From Candidatus Endomicrobium macrotermitis (GTDB lineage Bacteria; Elusimicrobiota; Endomicrobiia; Endomicrobiales; Endomicrobiaceae), in contig JAISVT010000057.1 of assembly GCA_031271405.1 (NCBI GenBank), positions 1 through 47,992 of the forward strand: a DNA stretch of 47,992 bases, in the 5' to 3' direction. Made by a program: the position numbers and the translations under genes. Every line of letters starts with the position of its first letter. Within the stretch, counting starts at the first letter, position 1. Positions 1-8,228 of this stretch are shown piece after piece. The notes beneath the pieces were generated by a model. The model did not search any database. It worked only from the letters and a program-made list of their open reading frames with translations, and was not told the DNA's origin.

Positions 1-78
1 ATATTGAAATTTATATGTTTTATTTACAGGAAAACTTTTAAGAAAATCCGGCTTATTAAATATAACCGCAATAATTAA
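1..78 (+). CDS. possible 3' tail of an upstream gene (partial)
   Basis: Frame 1 is open from the first base to a TAA at 76-78 and encodes 25 residues rich in Lys, Arg, Ile and Phe. The tail resembles the basic, hydrophobic C-terminus of the GT2 enzyme that ends at 2139, so it may be the end of another glycosyltransferase of the same cluster. The stretch is too short to prove coding, and no function can be given. Confidence 0.35.
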   Translation: MLKFICFIYRKTFKKIRLIKYNRNN

Positions 79-131
79 AACTTTTTCAACGGAAAGTCAT
101 GTGAGGATGCGCAAAATAAAGGAGTTTAATC

Positions 132-941
132 ATGTCAATTTCAAATCTAAAAAACAAAAATTATTGTGACATATACAAAGAACATACCGGTTTTGTTTCA
201 GACAAATGGATGCATTATTTCTTCATATACGATCTGTTATTTTATAAATTTATCGCTGAAAATAAACCGGTAACATTGCTTGAAATAGGCGTACAAAACG
301 GCGGCTCCCTTGAAATATGGGGAAAATATTTGCCGGACAATTCTAAAATCTACGGGGTTGACATAACTCCGGATTGCTGTAAATTAAAATTCGGTAAAAA
401 TATCCGGTTTCATTTGGGGAGTGCTTCCGATCCAAAATTTATGAATGATGTTTTCAAGGATATAAATTTCGATATTATTCTTGATGACGGCTCGCATATT
501 TGCAATGATGTAGTAAAAACGTTTAAAAATATGTTCCCAAAGTTGAAAAACGGCGGCGTTTATGTCGTTGAAGATTTGCATACAAGCTACTGGGGATATT
601 ACGGAGGCGGTCTATTTAAGAAGAGTTCCTCCGTAGAATTTTTCAAAAATCTCATTGACTCGCTAAATTCAGATTATTTTAAACACGGAAAAAGAGATAT
701 GGTAAGGAACTTTTTTTATAAAAAACATATAAAATTTCTGGAAGAATACAACCGACATATACAAAGCATTCAATTTTTTGACTCGGTATGCGCTATATAC
801 AAGTACAACAATCTTAAAACAGTTCCGTTTCAAACCGTTAAAACAGGCGAAATAGAAAACGTCGCGAAAATGCCAAACAGTAAAAAACACATAAAATCGC
901 AGGAAAAAGAACTAAACGCCGTAAAAAATTTATTTTTATAA
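132..941 (+). CDS. class I SAM-dependent methyltransferase, MycE/TylF-like sugar O-methyltransferase
   Basis: A 269-residue protein. The N-terminal half holds a SAM-binding signature: LLEIGVQNGGSLEIW near residues 50-64, then GVDI. It is followed by DIILDDGSH near 115-123, the metal/catalytic region seen in macrolide sugar 2'-O-methyltransferases such as MycE, and by GGVYVVEDLHTSYW. Family knowledge suggests O-methylation of a sugar using S-adenosylmethionine and a divalent metal. Its place at the head of a glycosyltransferase/flippase cluster points to O-antigen or exopolysaccharide decoration in the cytoplasm. The ATG is preceded by a strong AAAGGAG site 7 bases upstream. The last 40 residues are Lys/Asn-rich and look like a non-conserved tail. 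The fold is secure; the acceptor is inferred. Confidence 0.8.
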   Translation: MSISNLKNKNYCDIYKEHTGFVSDKWMHYFFIYDLLFYKFIAENKPVTLLEIGVQNGGSLEIWGKYLPDNSKIYGVDITPDCCKLKFGKNIRFHLGSASDPKFMNDVFKDINFDIILDDGSHICNDVVKTFKNMFPKLKNGGVYVVEDLHTSYWGYYGGGLFKKSSSVEFFKNLIDSLNSDYFKHGKRDMVRNFFYKKHIKFLEEYNRHIQSIQFFDSVCAIYKYNNLKTVPFQTVKTGEIENVAKMPNSKKHIKSQEKELNAVKNLFL

Positions 942-1116
942 ATTATATTTTCCCGGTTACAGACTATATAATCAAGTTGTCGCGGTATATGTAGCACCGC
1001 TAAAATTATACTTGGAATTTGCAATGTAAAACGGGCGCATATGTATTTAGCCGAAAATAAATAACAGTATCCAAAAAAACTAAATGCCCGATATAAAACT
1101 CGCAAGGAAAAATCTA

Positions 1117-2139
1117 ATGCAGTATGACATATCAATATGCATACCAACCTATAATAAGGCAAAATATTTAGATTTTGCTTTAGACAGCATCGTCAAACAG
1201 CTTGATGATACGATAAAAAATAAAATTGAAATTTGCATAAGCGATAATGCTTCTACGGACAACACAATAAGAGTTATCGAGAATTATAAATCTATCCATC
1301 ATCATATAACGTATTTCCGGCAGAACGAAAATAAAGGCTACGATTTTAATCTGTTAAAATCCGTTGAAATTGCAAGCGGTAAATACTGCTGGCTTTTGGG
1401 AAGCGACGATGCAATTATTGATGGAGCAATAAGCGAAATTTTATCACAAATTTCTTTATCCGAAAGCGATATATATAGTTTTAATATGGCTGAATGCGAT
1501 GAAAATATGAATCCGACAGGTATTGAACTTAAAATGTTCAAAATCAATAGACTAAAGGGTGTTCTTGATTTTTCATTGCAGGGAGAGTTTGAAAAGTTTT
1601 CCAAAGCCGCCACAGGCTACGGAATGTTCGGCGTTTTAAACGGCATAGTCAGGAAAGAAAAGTGGGATGCTGTAAAAAATTCGGATGAAAGTATAGGAAC
1701 ATCCTATATACAAGTCTATTATTTTCTTGCAATGATTGCCGATAAAGCGGTTCTGGCATACATAAACAAGGCCTTTGTAATGCATAGGGGAGGTTCTGTC
1801 AGTTCTTTTGAAAACCGAAGCCGGCGCGAAAGGCTTTTGCTAGATATCAACGGATACAAAATTGCGGCAAAAAACGCATTTGCGGAAAAATCGGATAAGT
1901 ATAATATCATAAATGAATTTCTTCTTTCGGAAATAGTTTTTTATTCTATATTGGACGTAAAAATTAAAAATCGGTTTAACATAAGCTATTCCGCCCGGAT
2001 TTTTGCATTATGTTTAAAAAACTTTTCCGGATATTTTATTTTTTGGGCCAGAATTATGCCATTGTTGTTGATCCCCGGAATAGCACTGAAATTTTTAGTT
2101 AAAATATACAGGCTTATAAAAAAGAAATGGAAAATTTAA
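1117..2139 (+). CDS. family 2 glycosyltransferase
   Basis: A 340-residue GT-A glycosyltransferase. It opens with YDISICIPTYNKAKYLDFAL, the nucleotide-sugar binding strand, then CISDNASTDNT and the metal-binding acidic motif LLGSDDA. The C-terminal third is hydrophobic and ends in a very basic stretch, so the enzyme is probably membrane-associated and acts on a lipid-linked sugar at the inner face of the cytoplasmic membrane. An earlier in-frame ATG at 1084 has no ribosome binding site, while the ATG at 1117 has AAGGA eight bases upstream and puts the conserved strand at residue 3, so 1117 is preferred. The gene overlaps the flippase gene by 13 bases. The sugar donor cannot be told from sequence. 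Confidence 0.85.
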   Translation: MQYDISICIPTYNKAKYLDFALDSIVKQLDDTIKNKIEICISDNASTDNTIRVIENYKSIHHHITYFRQNENKGYDFNLLKSVEIASGKYCWLLGSDDAIIDGAISEILSQISLSESDIYSFNMAECDENMNPTGIELKMFKINRLKGVLDFSLQGEFEKFSKAATGYGMFGVLNGIVRKEKWDAVKNSDESIGTSYIQVYYFLAMIADKAVLAYINKAFVMHRGGSVSSFENRSRRERLLLDINGYKIAAKNAFAEKSDKYNIINEFLLSEIVFYSILDVKIKNRFNISYSARIFALCLKNFSGYFIFWARIMPLLLIPGIALKFLVKIYRLIKKKWKI

Positions 2140-3440
2140 AAAATTTTATTAAGCGGATGCCGAAACATTGGTTTGTGGCCGTAAGCGCATGGACAAGCAA
2201 AATTATAGTGTCTCTGGTTCAGATAGTAAGCATTCGCACGCTTTTATTGTATCTCGGAGAAGAAAGATACGCCGTTTATGTGATAGCTTATTCCCTGACT
2301 TCATGGTTTGTGCTTTCGGATTTCGGAATAGGTCTTTCCCTGCAAAATTTTATATCCGAATGCCGCGCAAAAAAAGAATCTTACGACAAGTATCTGCTCG
2401 CCTCGCTACAGATAGCGGTAGTTTTATTTTTTGCTATGGCAGCTTTAATTCTTATTATTTCTTCACCCGTACAAGACATATTGTTTAGAAAATTTTTCGC
2501 GAATACAAATTTAAATTCCTTGCCGATAGTTTTCACTGTCGGAATAGTTACTTTGGCAAATGTTATCGCAAATTATGTTTTCAGAGTATATTACGCCGAA
2601 CACAAAGGATATATTTCCAATATCCTGCCGGCTTTAGCCGCCGTATGCTCGATGACGCTTATATTCTTTATTAACAGATACTCTCACGACAAGCAAAGCA
2701 TTATGACAGCGCTTCTGGTATTTACTCTGCCGAACCTGATATTTACCGTTATTCCGTTTATAAAAGTTTTCAAGAAATTTTTCATAAAATTGTTTGACGT
2801 AAACGCTTCTGTAATAAAATCGCTGCTGTTAAGGTCAGCTAAATTTCAAGGGATAGCCGTTTTAGGAGTCATATACGCCCAGACGGATTATATAGTGATA
2901 TCTCAAACTTTGCATCCGAAATCAATAATCGCTTACAGCATATTTATGCGTGTCTTTATGTTTTTTTCATTTATATATACGTCTCTTTTAAGCGCGTCAT
3001 GGCCTGTATTCAGCGAAATGTACGTTGAAAAAAAATACGGCGAACTAAGGTCAAAAATCAAACAATATATTACATATGCCGCATTTTTAATCACCGCCGG
3101 CACGGCTGCCGTATATATTTGTTCCGGCTTAATAGTAAAAATTCTTGCTCCGGGAACCGGCATTATCCCGGAAGCTTTTCTTATTTTATTACTCGGGATA
3201 TATATGCTTGTAAAAAGTTACAGCGACACATTGTCTGCAATGCTGCAAAGTTTCAACGTATTAAAAATATTTTGGATATCTATGCCTTTTCAAATCATTT
3301 TAAATATTATCCTTCAGTATATCCTGTCAAAAAAATACGGCCCCGAAGGTATTGTTGCAGGGCTTATAATATCGCTTCTTTTAACAACCTGCTGGGTATT
3401 GCCGTTAAAATTAAATAATTTGTTAAGGAACCGCAAATAA
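2127..3440 (+). CDS. polysaccharide flippase, Wzx-like (MATE/MVF superfamily)
   Basis: A 437-residue, very hydrophobic protein with about 12 predicted membrane spans and short basic loops. The N-terminus (KIIVSLVQIVSIRTLLLYLG, then an LTSWFVLSDFGIG-like segment) is typical of O-antigen/teichoic-acid export flippases, which move undecaprenyl-linked oligosaccharides across the inner membrane. It overlaps the preceding GT2 and is followed one base later by the FkbM methyltransferase, giving a tight operon. The start overlaps the GT2 stop and has only a weak ribosome binding site, which suggests translational coupling. The assignment to the flippase superfamily is strong; the exact exported glycan is unknown. 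Confidence 0.85.
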   Translation: MENLKNFIKRMPKHWFVAVSAWTSKIIVSLVQIVSIRTLLLYLGEERYAVYVIAYSLTSWFVLSDFGIGLSLQNFISECRAKKESYDKYLLASLQIAVVLFFAMAALILIISSPVQDILFRKFFANTNLNSLPIVFTVGIVTLANVIANYVFRVYYAEHKGYISNILPALAAVCSMTLIFFINRYSHDKQSIMTALLVFTLPNLIFTVIPFIKVFKKFFIKLFDVNASVIKSLLLRSAKFQGIAVLGVIYAQTDYIVISQTLHPKSIIAYSIFMRVFMFFSFIYTSLLSASWPVFSEMYVEKKYGELRSKIKQYITYAAFLITAGTAAVYICSGLIVKILAPGTGIIPEAFLILLLGIYMLVKSYSDTLSAMLQSFNVLKIFWISMPFQIILNIILQYILSKKYGPEGIVAGLIISLLLTTCWVLPLKLNNLLRNRK

Positions 3441-3441
3441 T

Positions 3442-4320
3442 ATGAACAATGCTAAAACGAAAAAATTCATATCTTACTGCCCCGTAGATTTTGAAGATAT
3501 AATCCTGTCGGCGGCATTTTCTGATATTGAAAAAGGATTTTATATAGATGTAGGGGCAAACGACCCGCTAGTAAGAAGCGTTACAAAACATTTTTACGAT
3601 AATGGCTGGAGCGGAATGAACATAGAACCCCTGAAAACGGAATATGAATTGTTGTGCAAATACAGACCGAAAGATATAAATTTAAATATAGGCATAGCTG
3701 ACAAAAAAGGAACTCTTGAATTTTACATTGAAGGCGCGGGTACTACCTGCTCGCAGGATATAATTGACAAGCATAAAGATAAAAATTCATTAAGAAAAGA
3801 AAGTATTCCTGTTGAAAGACTGGCTGACGTTTTAGACAAACACATCAATAAAAGCAAGGATATTCATTTTTGCAAGATTGACGTCGAAGGTTTTGAGAGA
3901 AGCGTTTTGGAAGGCATGGATTTTGAAAAACACCGTCCGTTTTTATTCTGCATAGAAGCGACTTATCCCGGGACATATATTTCTTCCTGCCATTTATGGG
4001 AAGATATATTTATAAACAACGATTATGCGGTTGTATTTTCTTACGGGGTAAACCGTTATTATGCGGATAAAAAAGGAAAATATTATAACTCGATTTTGGC
4101 AAACCTCAATGCTAAAGCCCCGATCCCCGCCTCAAATGAAAACAAAATGCCATTTATAAGAAAAATCAAACGCGCGCTCACCGAATCTTTAAGATTTTTC
4201 TGGCGTTTGCTTCCGAAATGGTTTCGGATTAAATTGATACTGCCGATACGCCTGAAATTACAATGCAGAAAACTCTTAAAAAAACTGAATTTAAACTACG
4301 AGGTAACGATTATCTCTTAA
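3442..4320 (+). CDS. FkbM family methyltransferase
   Basis: A 292-residue protein. The SAM-binding motif FYIDVGAND lies at residues 33-41, followed by NIEP, and the second signature CKIDVEGFERSVLEGM lies near 143-158, both characteristic of FkbM-family O-methyltransferases. These enzymes methylate hydroxyl groups of polyketides or cell-surface sugars. The position behind the flippase and glycosyltransferases argues for surface-glycan methylation. The last 60 residues form a Lys/Arg/Phe/Trp-rich amphipathic extension that could hold the enzyme at the membrane. It starts two bases after the flippase stop and ends 15 bases from a convergent gene. Confidence 0.85.
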   Translation: MNNAKTKKFISYCPVDFEDIILSAAFSDIEKGFYIDVGANDPLVRSVTKHFYDNGWSGMNIEPLKTEYELLCKYRPKDINLNIGIADKKGTLEFYIEGAGTTCSQDIIDKHKDKNSLRKESIPVERLADVLDKHINKSKDIHFCKIDVEGFERSVLEGMDFEKHRPFLFCIEATYPGTYISSCHLWEDIFINNDYAVVFSYGVNRYYADKKGKYYNSILANLNAKAPIPASNENKMPFIRKIKRALTESLRFFWRLLPKWFRIKLILPIRLKLQCRKLLKKLNLNYEVTIIS

Positions 4321-4335
4321 GACACAGGATTTTTA

Positions 4336-5268
4336 TTAAACGGAAAGGTTTCTTTTTTTCCACTCCGAATAAGCTTCGTTTAATGCTTTCTTTTTCAACG
4401 CGCAATACTTTCTTAATATTCCGAAACTCAAGACGTTTAAAATGTTTATAAATTGAAGACGCTTTTTATAGTGTTTTACCGCAGACTCAATGCCGTAAAC
4501 CTTTTCATAAAATAAAAACTCGCCGTAAGCATGCATTGTAAGCCTTTTTTCATTATTTTCAGCACCGCAGAAAGAACCGCATACAAGATGAGTTATTTTG
4601 GCTTCCGGCACTGAATAAGATAAATACCCGCATTTGGCTATCCGGCTCGTAAGCTCGTCTTCTTCAAGATACATAAAAAAATCGGCGTCAAACAAGCCCG
4701 ATTTATCCAAGGCCTCTTCTCTTATCATCATATCGGCGCCGGTTACGGCGTCAACCCGCATATTTTTATTTTTATAATTAAAGTAGTCGGGTATTTTTTT
4801 TGTAATACGCTGTTTTACCGCTTTAAATATATTATTCAAAAGCAGCTCATTTTCCGGCAAAAACCGTTTTCTGAAGGAATATGTTGGATTGCCGCCGGCA
4901 TCATAAAGATTCGCGCCGCAGACTCCGGCTTCAGGATTTTTTTCCATAAAATCAAACAATATCTTAACGGCGTTATTTATAAGCAGAGTATCGGTATTTA
5001 AAAGAAATACATATTTCCCATTAGCCATATTTATGGCAAGGTTATTTCCGCGGCCGAACCCTAAATTTTCTTTCGATTCTATAACCGTAATTTTATTTCC
5101 GAAGGCTTTCTTAAGTCCGTTTACGGAATTATCCGCAGAAGCGTTATCTACGACAATAATTTCGAAATCAACCCCGTCAGTCTTATCAAATACGGATTTT
5201 ACGGCTTCTACGGTCATTTTTTCCGTGTTATAATTTACGAAAATAACGCTAACCTGCATTTCGTTCAT
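4336..5268 (-). CDS. family 2 glycosyltransferase, rhamnosyltransferase-like (WbbL type)
   Basis: A 310-residue GT2 enzyme. It begins VSVIFVNYNTEKMTVEAVKS, then EIIVVDNASADNS, KENLGFGRGNN and the metal-binding LLNTDT. The segment ESKENLGFGRGNNLAI followed by YVFLLNTDTL is typical of dTDP-rhamnosyl and related transferases such as WbbL. The MYLEEDE segment near residue 200 is the ED catalytic region of this subfamily. It is the only minus-strand gene in the polysaccharide cluster, converging on the FkbM gene and diverging from the GT9 pair. A likely AAAGGT ribosome binding site sits eight bases upstream of the chosen ATG; a second Met three codons in is possible. The donor sugar is inferred only. 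Confidence 0.85.
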   Translation of the reverse strand: MNEMQVSVIFVNYNTEKMTVEAVKSVFDKTDGVDFEIIVVDNASADNSVNGLKKAFGNKITVIESKENLGFGRGNNLAINMANGKYVFLLNTDTLLINNAVKILFDFMEKNPEAGVCGANLYDAGGNPTYSFRKRFLPENELLLNNIFKAVKQRITKKIPDYFNYKNKNMRVDAVTGADMMIREEALDKSGLFDADFFMYLEEDELTSRIAKCGYLSYSVPEAKITHLVCGSFCGAENNEKRLTMHAYGEFLFYEKVYGIESAVKHYKKRLQFINILNVLSFGILRKYCALKKKALNEAYSEWKKRNLSV

Positions 5269-5315
5269 TGTGTTTTACCTTTAAAATTCCGCCTGCCGAA
5301 TATTCTAACATATTT

Positions 5316-5324
5316 TGCTATAAT
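5316..5324 (+). promoter_or_regulatory. extended -10 promoter for the GT9 pair
   Basis: TGCTATAAT is an extended -10 element ending 39 bases before the GT9 start codon. No good -35 hexamer lies at 17 bases, as expected for extended -10 promoters. It lies in the 95-base divergent gap with the GT2 gene. Confidence 0.45.
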
Positions 5325-5363
5325 TATTTGTAATTCAAAATTCAATAGAATTTTAAGAATATT

Positions 5364-6455
5364 ATGCCTGAATTAAACGAAAAAAAGAACATTCTGGTAA
5401 GTATGACCGCCCATATGGGAGATTTTATATGGGCAACATCGGCTTTTGCTTTGCTAAAAAAGACATATCCCCGCATTAAAATAACCGTATTGGCAGGAAC
5501 TTCCGTCAAAGAACTTATTGAAAACAATCCGGTTATAGACGAAGTTATTTATGCCCCTTACGATACCGCCGATTTTAAATCTAAATTGCGAAAAGTTTTC
5601 TGGGCTCTCAAAAACATTCCGAAAATATTTTTAAAAAGATTTGACGCGGCATTTATCTTAGATTACTCCAGAGCCTCCGTACTTATATCCAAACTTGCTT
5701 TTATACCCGAAATTACCGGCGGAGATTTATTCCCCGTAGGGCGCGGCGAACCTGCCGGAATCGCAAAATATTTCACCCGTAAAGTTTCTCTGCCAAAAGA
5801 TCAGGATAATACTCATATGTCCGTTGATTATCAGACTGTAATAAAAACTTATTTCAACATACAAAATAATGCCATGCCGGTTTTACCTCCGGAATTCTCA
5901 ACAAAAAACGATAAGTCGGACAGAGTAAAAATCGTAATTTGCCCGAGAGGAGCAATAAACAAAGCAAATACGCATATCTGGGATTTGGAAAATTTTTCAG
6001 AGATTATAGACAGCATTTCACAGGAAGTCGAAAATATTGATTTTTATCTAACCGGAACAAAAGCGCACTTTAACGATATTGAAAAAATATTATCGAAAAC
6101 AAAATACGCGAATGCCCGTAATATTGCAGGTAAAACCTCTCTATCCGAACTTACGTCATTACTGGGAGGCTCAAGGCTTTTAATATCGGCCGATACCGGG
6201 ACGATTCATTTGGCGGCATACGCAAAAACCGATACAATCGTTTTGCGTTCATATAACACTCCTCCTATAAAATCTATGCCTATGTCTCATAAAGCCTATG
6301 TATTCTGTAAGGATATAGACTGTAAAAATTGCGCTTACGGCACTCTGGTTAAGAATAAGCCATGTCCTTTTATGCCTAACCCTAAATGCATGGCAAAAAT
6401 AACTCCGCACGAAGTTGCTCAAAAAGCTGTCGAATTGTTAAAAACAATAAAATAA
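5364..6455 (+). CDS. family 9 glycosyltransferase (heptosyltransferase-like)
   Basis: A 363-residue GT-B enzyme. The N-terminus ILVSMTAHMGDFIWATSAF matches the glycine/aspartate loop of ADP-heptose:LPS heptosyltransferases, and the C-terminal nucleotide-binding region carries SADTGTIHLAAY. The C-terminus has the Cys pattern C-x2-C ... CP ... KC that recurs in bacterial GT9 members. The family transfers heptose or similar sugars to the lipid A core or a glycan at the inner membrane. It overlaps the second GT9 by one base (TAATG), so the two are probably translationally coupled. Its presence supports a lipopolysaccharide-bearing envelope. Confidence 0.85.
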   Translation: MPELNEKKNILVSMTAHMGDFIWATSAFALLKKTYPRIKITVLAGTSVKELIENNPVIDEVIYAPYDTADFKSKLRKVFWALKNIPKIFLKRFDAAFILDYSRASVLISKLAFIPEITGGDLFPVGRGEPAGIAKYFTRKVSLPKDQDNTHMSVDYQTVIKTYFNIQNNAMPVLPPEFSTKNDKSDRVKIVICPRGAINKANTHIWDLENFSEIIDSISQEVENIDFYLTGTKAHFNDIEKILSKTKYANARNIAGKTSLSELTSLLGGSRLLISADTGTIHLAAYAKTDTIVLRSYNTPPIKSMPMSHKAYVFCKDIDCKNCAYGTLVKNKPCPFMPNPKCMAKITPHEVAQKAVELLKTIK

Positions 6456-7627
6456 TGAAAAAAATATTAGTTGTAACCAACGGCAACATAGGCGATTTCG
6501 TTTTGGCGACTTCCGCTCTAAAGCTTTTGCGGCAGGGTTTGCCGGAAGACGAAATAACTTTGATTACTTCCGTAAGGGTTAAAGATTTTATTGAAGGACT
6601 GAACAAAGAATGGATCGATTCGTCAAAGACTTTGTTTTTTCCCCGCAATGACAACCATAAAAAAACAGCCGTTGCCGGCGCTTTTATCGATAACGTTATT
6701 TACACGGATTTTTCGTTTACACGAAGTTTTATACGCCAAAGAGTTGACCAGGTTTTCTGGTTTGTTAAAAATTACTTTAAAATTAAACGCAGCGCGTTTG
6801 ACGACTGTGTGTTTTTAGACCATTCCCGTTTTTTTGCAAAAGTAATGCCGCTGACAGGAATAAAAAATCTTATAGGACCGTCAACATGGTGGAGCGGAGA
6901 CAAAGTCCCTAATCCGAATATTTCTTCGCTTACGAAAGCAGTTCCTCTGCCGGAAAACTCGGACAATACGCATATGGTTGAAAGATATCAGACAATAATA
7001 CGCAGTTATCTCGATAATTGCAATTTATCAACGCCTCTTTTGCCTAAAACGAAACAGGAAACGGCTGAAAAAGTAAACAAACTGCTAAATAAAACCAATA
7101 AATATTCCGTTACTTTCTCGCTGCGCGGCGACAATATAAAAGGAAATAAAAAAATCTATCCTGTCACTCACGCAATTGAAATAATAAAACGGCTGCATAA
7201 TCAAATAGACGCAGACTATTATATGCTCGGTACTAAAATATTTTATGACGACGCGGAATATATAAAATATCAAATCCCGGAAGCAAAAATACATAACCTG
7301 TGTTCAAAAACATCTTTACCGGAGTTAAAAACCGTATTTGAACAAACGGATTTATTGATTTCCGTAGATACCGGGGCAATTCACATAGCCGCTGTAACAA
7401 ATACGAATATAATAGGTTTATACGGCGCAAATGACGGGAATTCTTTTCCCGTAAGCAGCCGTTCGACTGTTTTATATGTGAAACAACCCTGTTCACCCTG
7501 TAATTATACAAGAACCGTCTTAGGCATTCCCTGCCCGTACGGCGACAATCCTAAATGCCTTGAGTCCGTAACGCCGGATATGGTTTCCGGAGCGGCATTA
7601 AAAATTTTAAAAGGATTAAACAAATGA
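6455..7627 (+). CDS. family 9 glycosyltransferase (heptosyltransferase-like), second copy
   Basis: A 390-residue paralogue of the preceding gene. It begins [20 protein letters not shown] and keeps the [12 protein letters not shown] loop plus the C-terminal cysteine cluster (PCSPC, CP, KC). The frame is open back to 6386, but the ATG at 6455 overlaps the upstream stop by one base and gives the family N-terminus, so it is the preferred start. No ribosome binding site is visible, which fits translational coupling. The two enzymes share the same layout but only moderate identity, so they likely add successive sugars rather than being a recent duplication. Confidence 0.85.
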   Translation: MKKILVVTNGNIGDFVLATSALKLLRQGLPEDEITLITSVRVKDFIEGLNKEWIDSSKTLFFPRNDNHKKTAVAGAFIDNVIYTDFSFTRSFIRQRVDQVFWFVKNYFKIKRSAFDDCVFLDHSRFFAKVMPLTGIKNLIGPSTWWSGDKVPNPNISSLTKAVPLPENSDNTHMVERYQTIIRSYLDNCNLSTPLLPKTKQETAEKVNKLLNKTNKYSVTFSLRGDNIKGNKKIYPVTHAIEIIKRLHNQIDADYYMLGTKIFYDDAEYIKYQIPEAKIHNLCSKTSLPELKTVFEQTDLLISVDTGAIHIAAVTNTNIIGLYGANDGNSFPVSSRSTVLYVKQPCSPCNYTRTVLGIPCPYGDNPKCLESVTPDMVSGAALKILKGLNK

Positions 7628-8043
7628 AAACTTACAGAAGAGAACTTGTGTTTAGCGTTGAAAAGAGGGTGGATTTTATAAACATCACCGGAGAAGTGCA
7701 GCAGGCCGTGACGGAAAGCGAAATAAAAGAAGGGCTGGTATTAGTTAATGCGATGCACATCACCGCATCGGTATTTATAAACGATAACGAATCCGGACTT
7801 CATAACGACTACAAAAAGTGGCTTGAAGAACTTGCCCCGCATGAGCCGGTGTCGCAATACCAGCATAACCGCACAGGCGAAGACAACGGCGACGCGCATC
7901 TGAAAAGGCAGGTTATGGGGCGCGAAGTAGTTGTAGCCGTAACCGAAGGAGAGCTTGATTTCGGACCGTGGGAGCAGATTTTCTACGGCGAATTTGACGG
8001 AATGAGAAAGAAAAGAGTGCTTATAAAAATTATCGGGGAATAA
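7624..8043 (+). CDS. YjbQ/UPF0047 family protein
   Basis: A 139-residue protein of the YjbQ (UPF0047) family, often annotated secondary thiamine-phosphate synthase. The family hallmarks are visible: [18 protein letters not shown], the [16 protein letters not shown] metal/substrate region near residues 78-93, and [10 protein letters not shown] near the C-terminus. Length matches the family. It overlaps the GT9 stop by four bases (ATGA), so it is co-transcribed with the glycan genes, although nothing links YjbQ functionally to them. The physiological role of the family is poorly defined; weak thiamine-phosphate synthase activity has been reported for members. Confidence 0.85.
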   Translation: MKTYRRELVFSVEKRVDFINITGEVQQAVTESEIKEGLVLVNAMHITASVFINDNESGLHNDYKKWLEELAPHEPVSQYQHNRTGEDNGDAHLKRQVMGREVVVAVTEGELDFGPWEQIFYGEFDGMRKKRVLIKIIGE

Positions 8044-8228
8044 AACGGCAACGGCAAAAACTTCCTTATCCTTTTACAAAATTATAGCAACGCACATCAG
8101 CAAAGTTCGTCATCCTGCGCGATAGCCGCAGGTTCTGTAAATATCGGCTTTTTCTATAGATCCTGCTGCGAGGGACTATTGCCCGCGCAGGGTAACAAAT
8201 GCCGGTCAATAGATAATTCCCCGTTCTT
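8044..8228. repeat. intergenic palindromic repeats downstream of yjbQ and glyS
   Basis: This 185-base convergent gap holds two hairpin-forming GC-rich palindromes: a CCTGCG/CGCAGG pair near 8113-8132 and a longer one at 8162-8192 (CCTGC ... GGGACTATTGCCC ... GCAGGG). The second is similar to the palindrome at 10405-10439 on the other side of glyS. Neither is followed by a clear T-tract. They look like copies of a dispersed REP-like element. Confidence 0.5.

Noticed and set aside
1084-1116. earlier start for the GT2 gene
   Set aside because: The ATG at 1084 has no ribosome binding site, while the one at 1117 has AAGGA and gives the family N-terminus.
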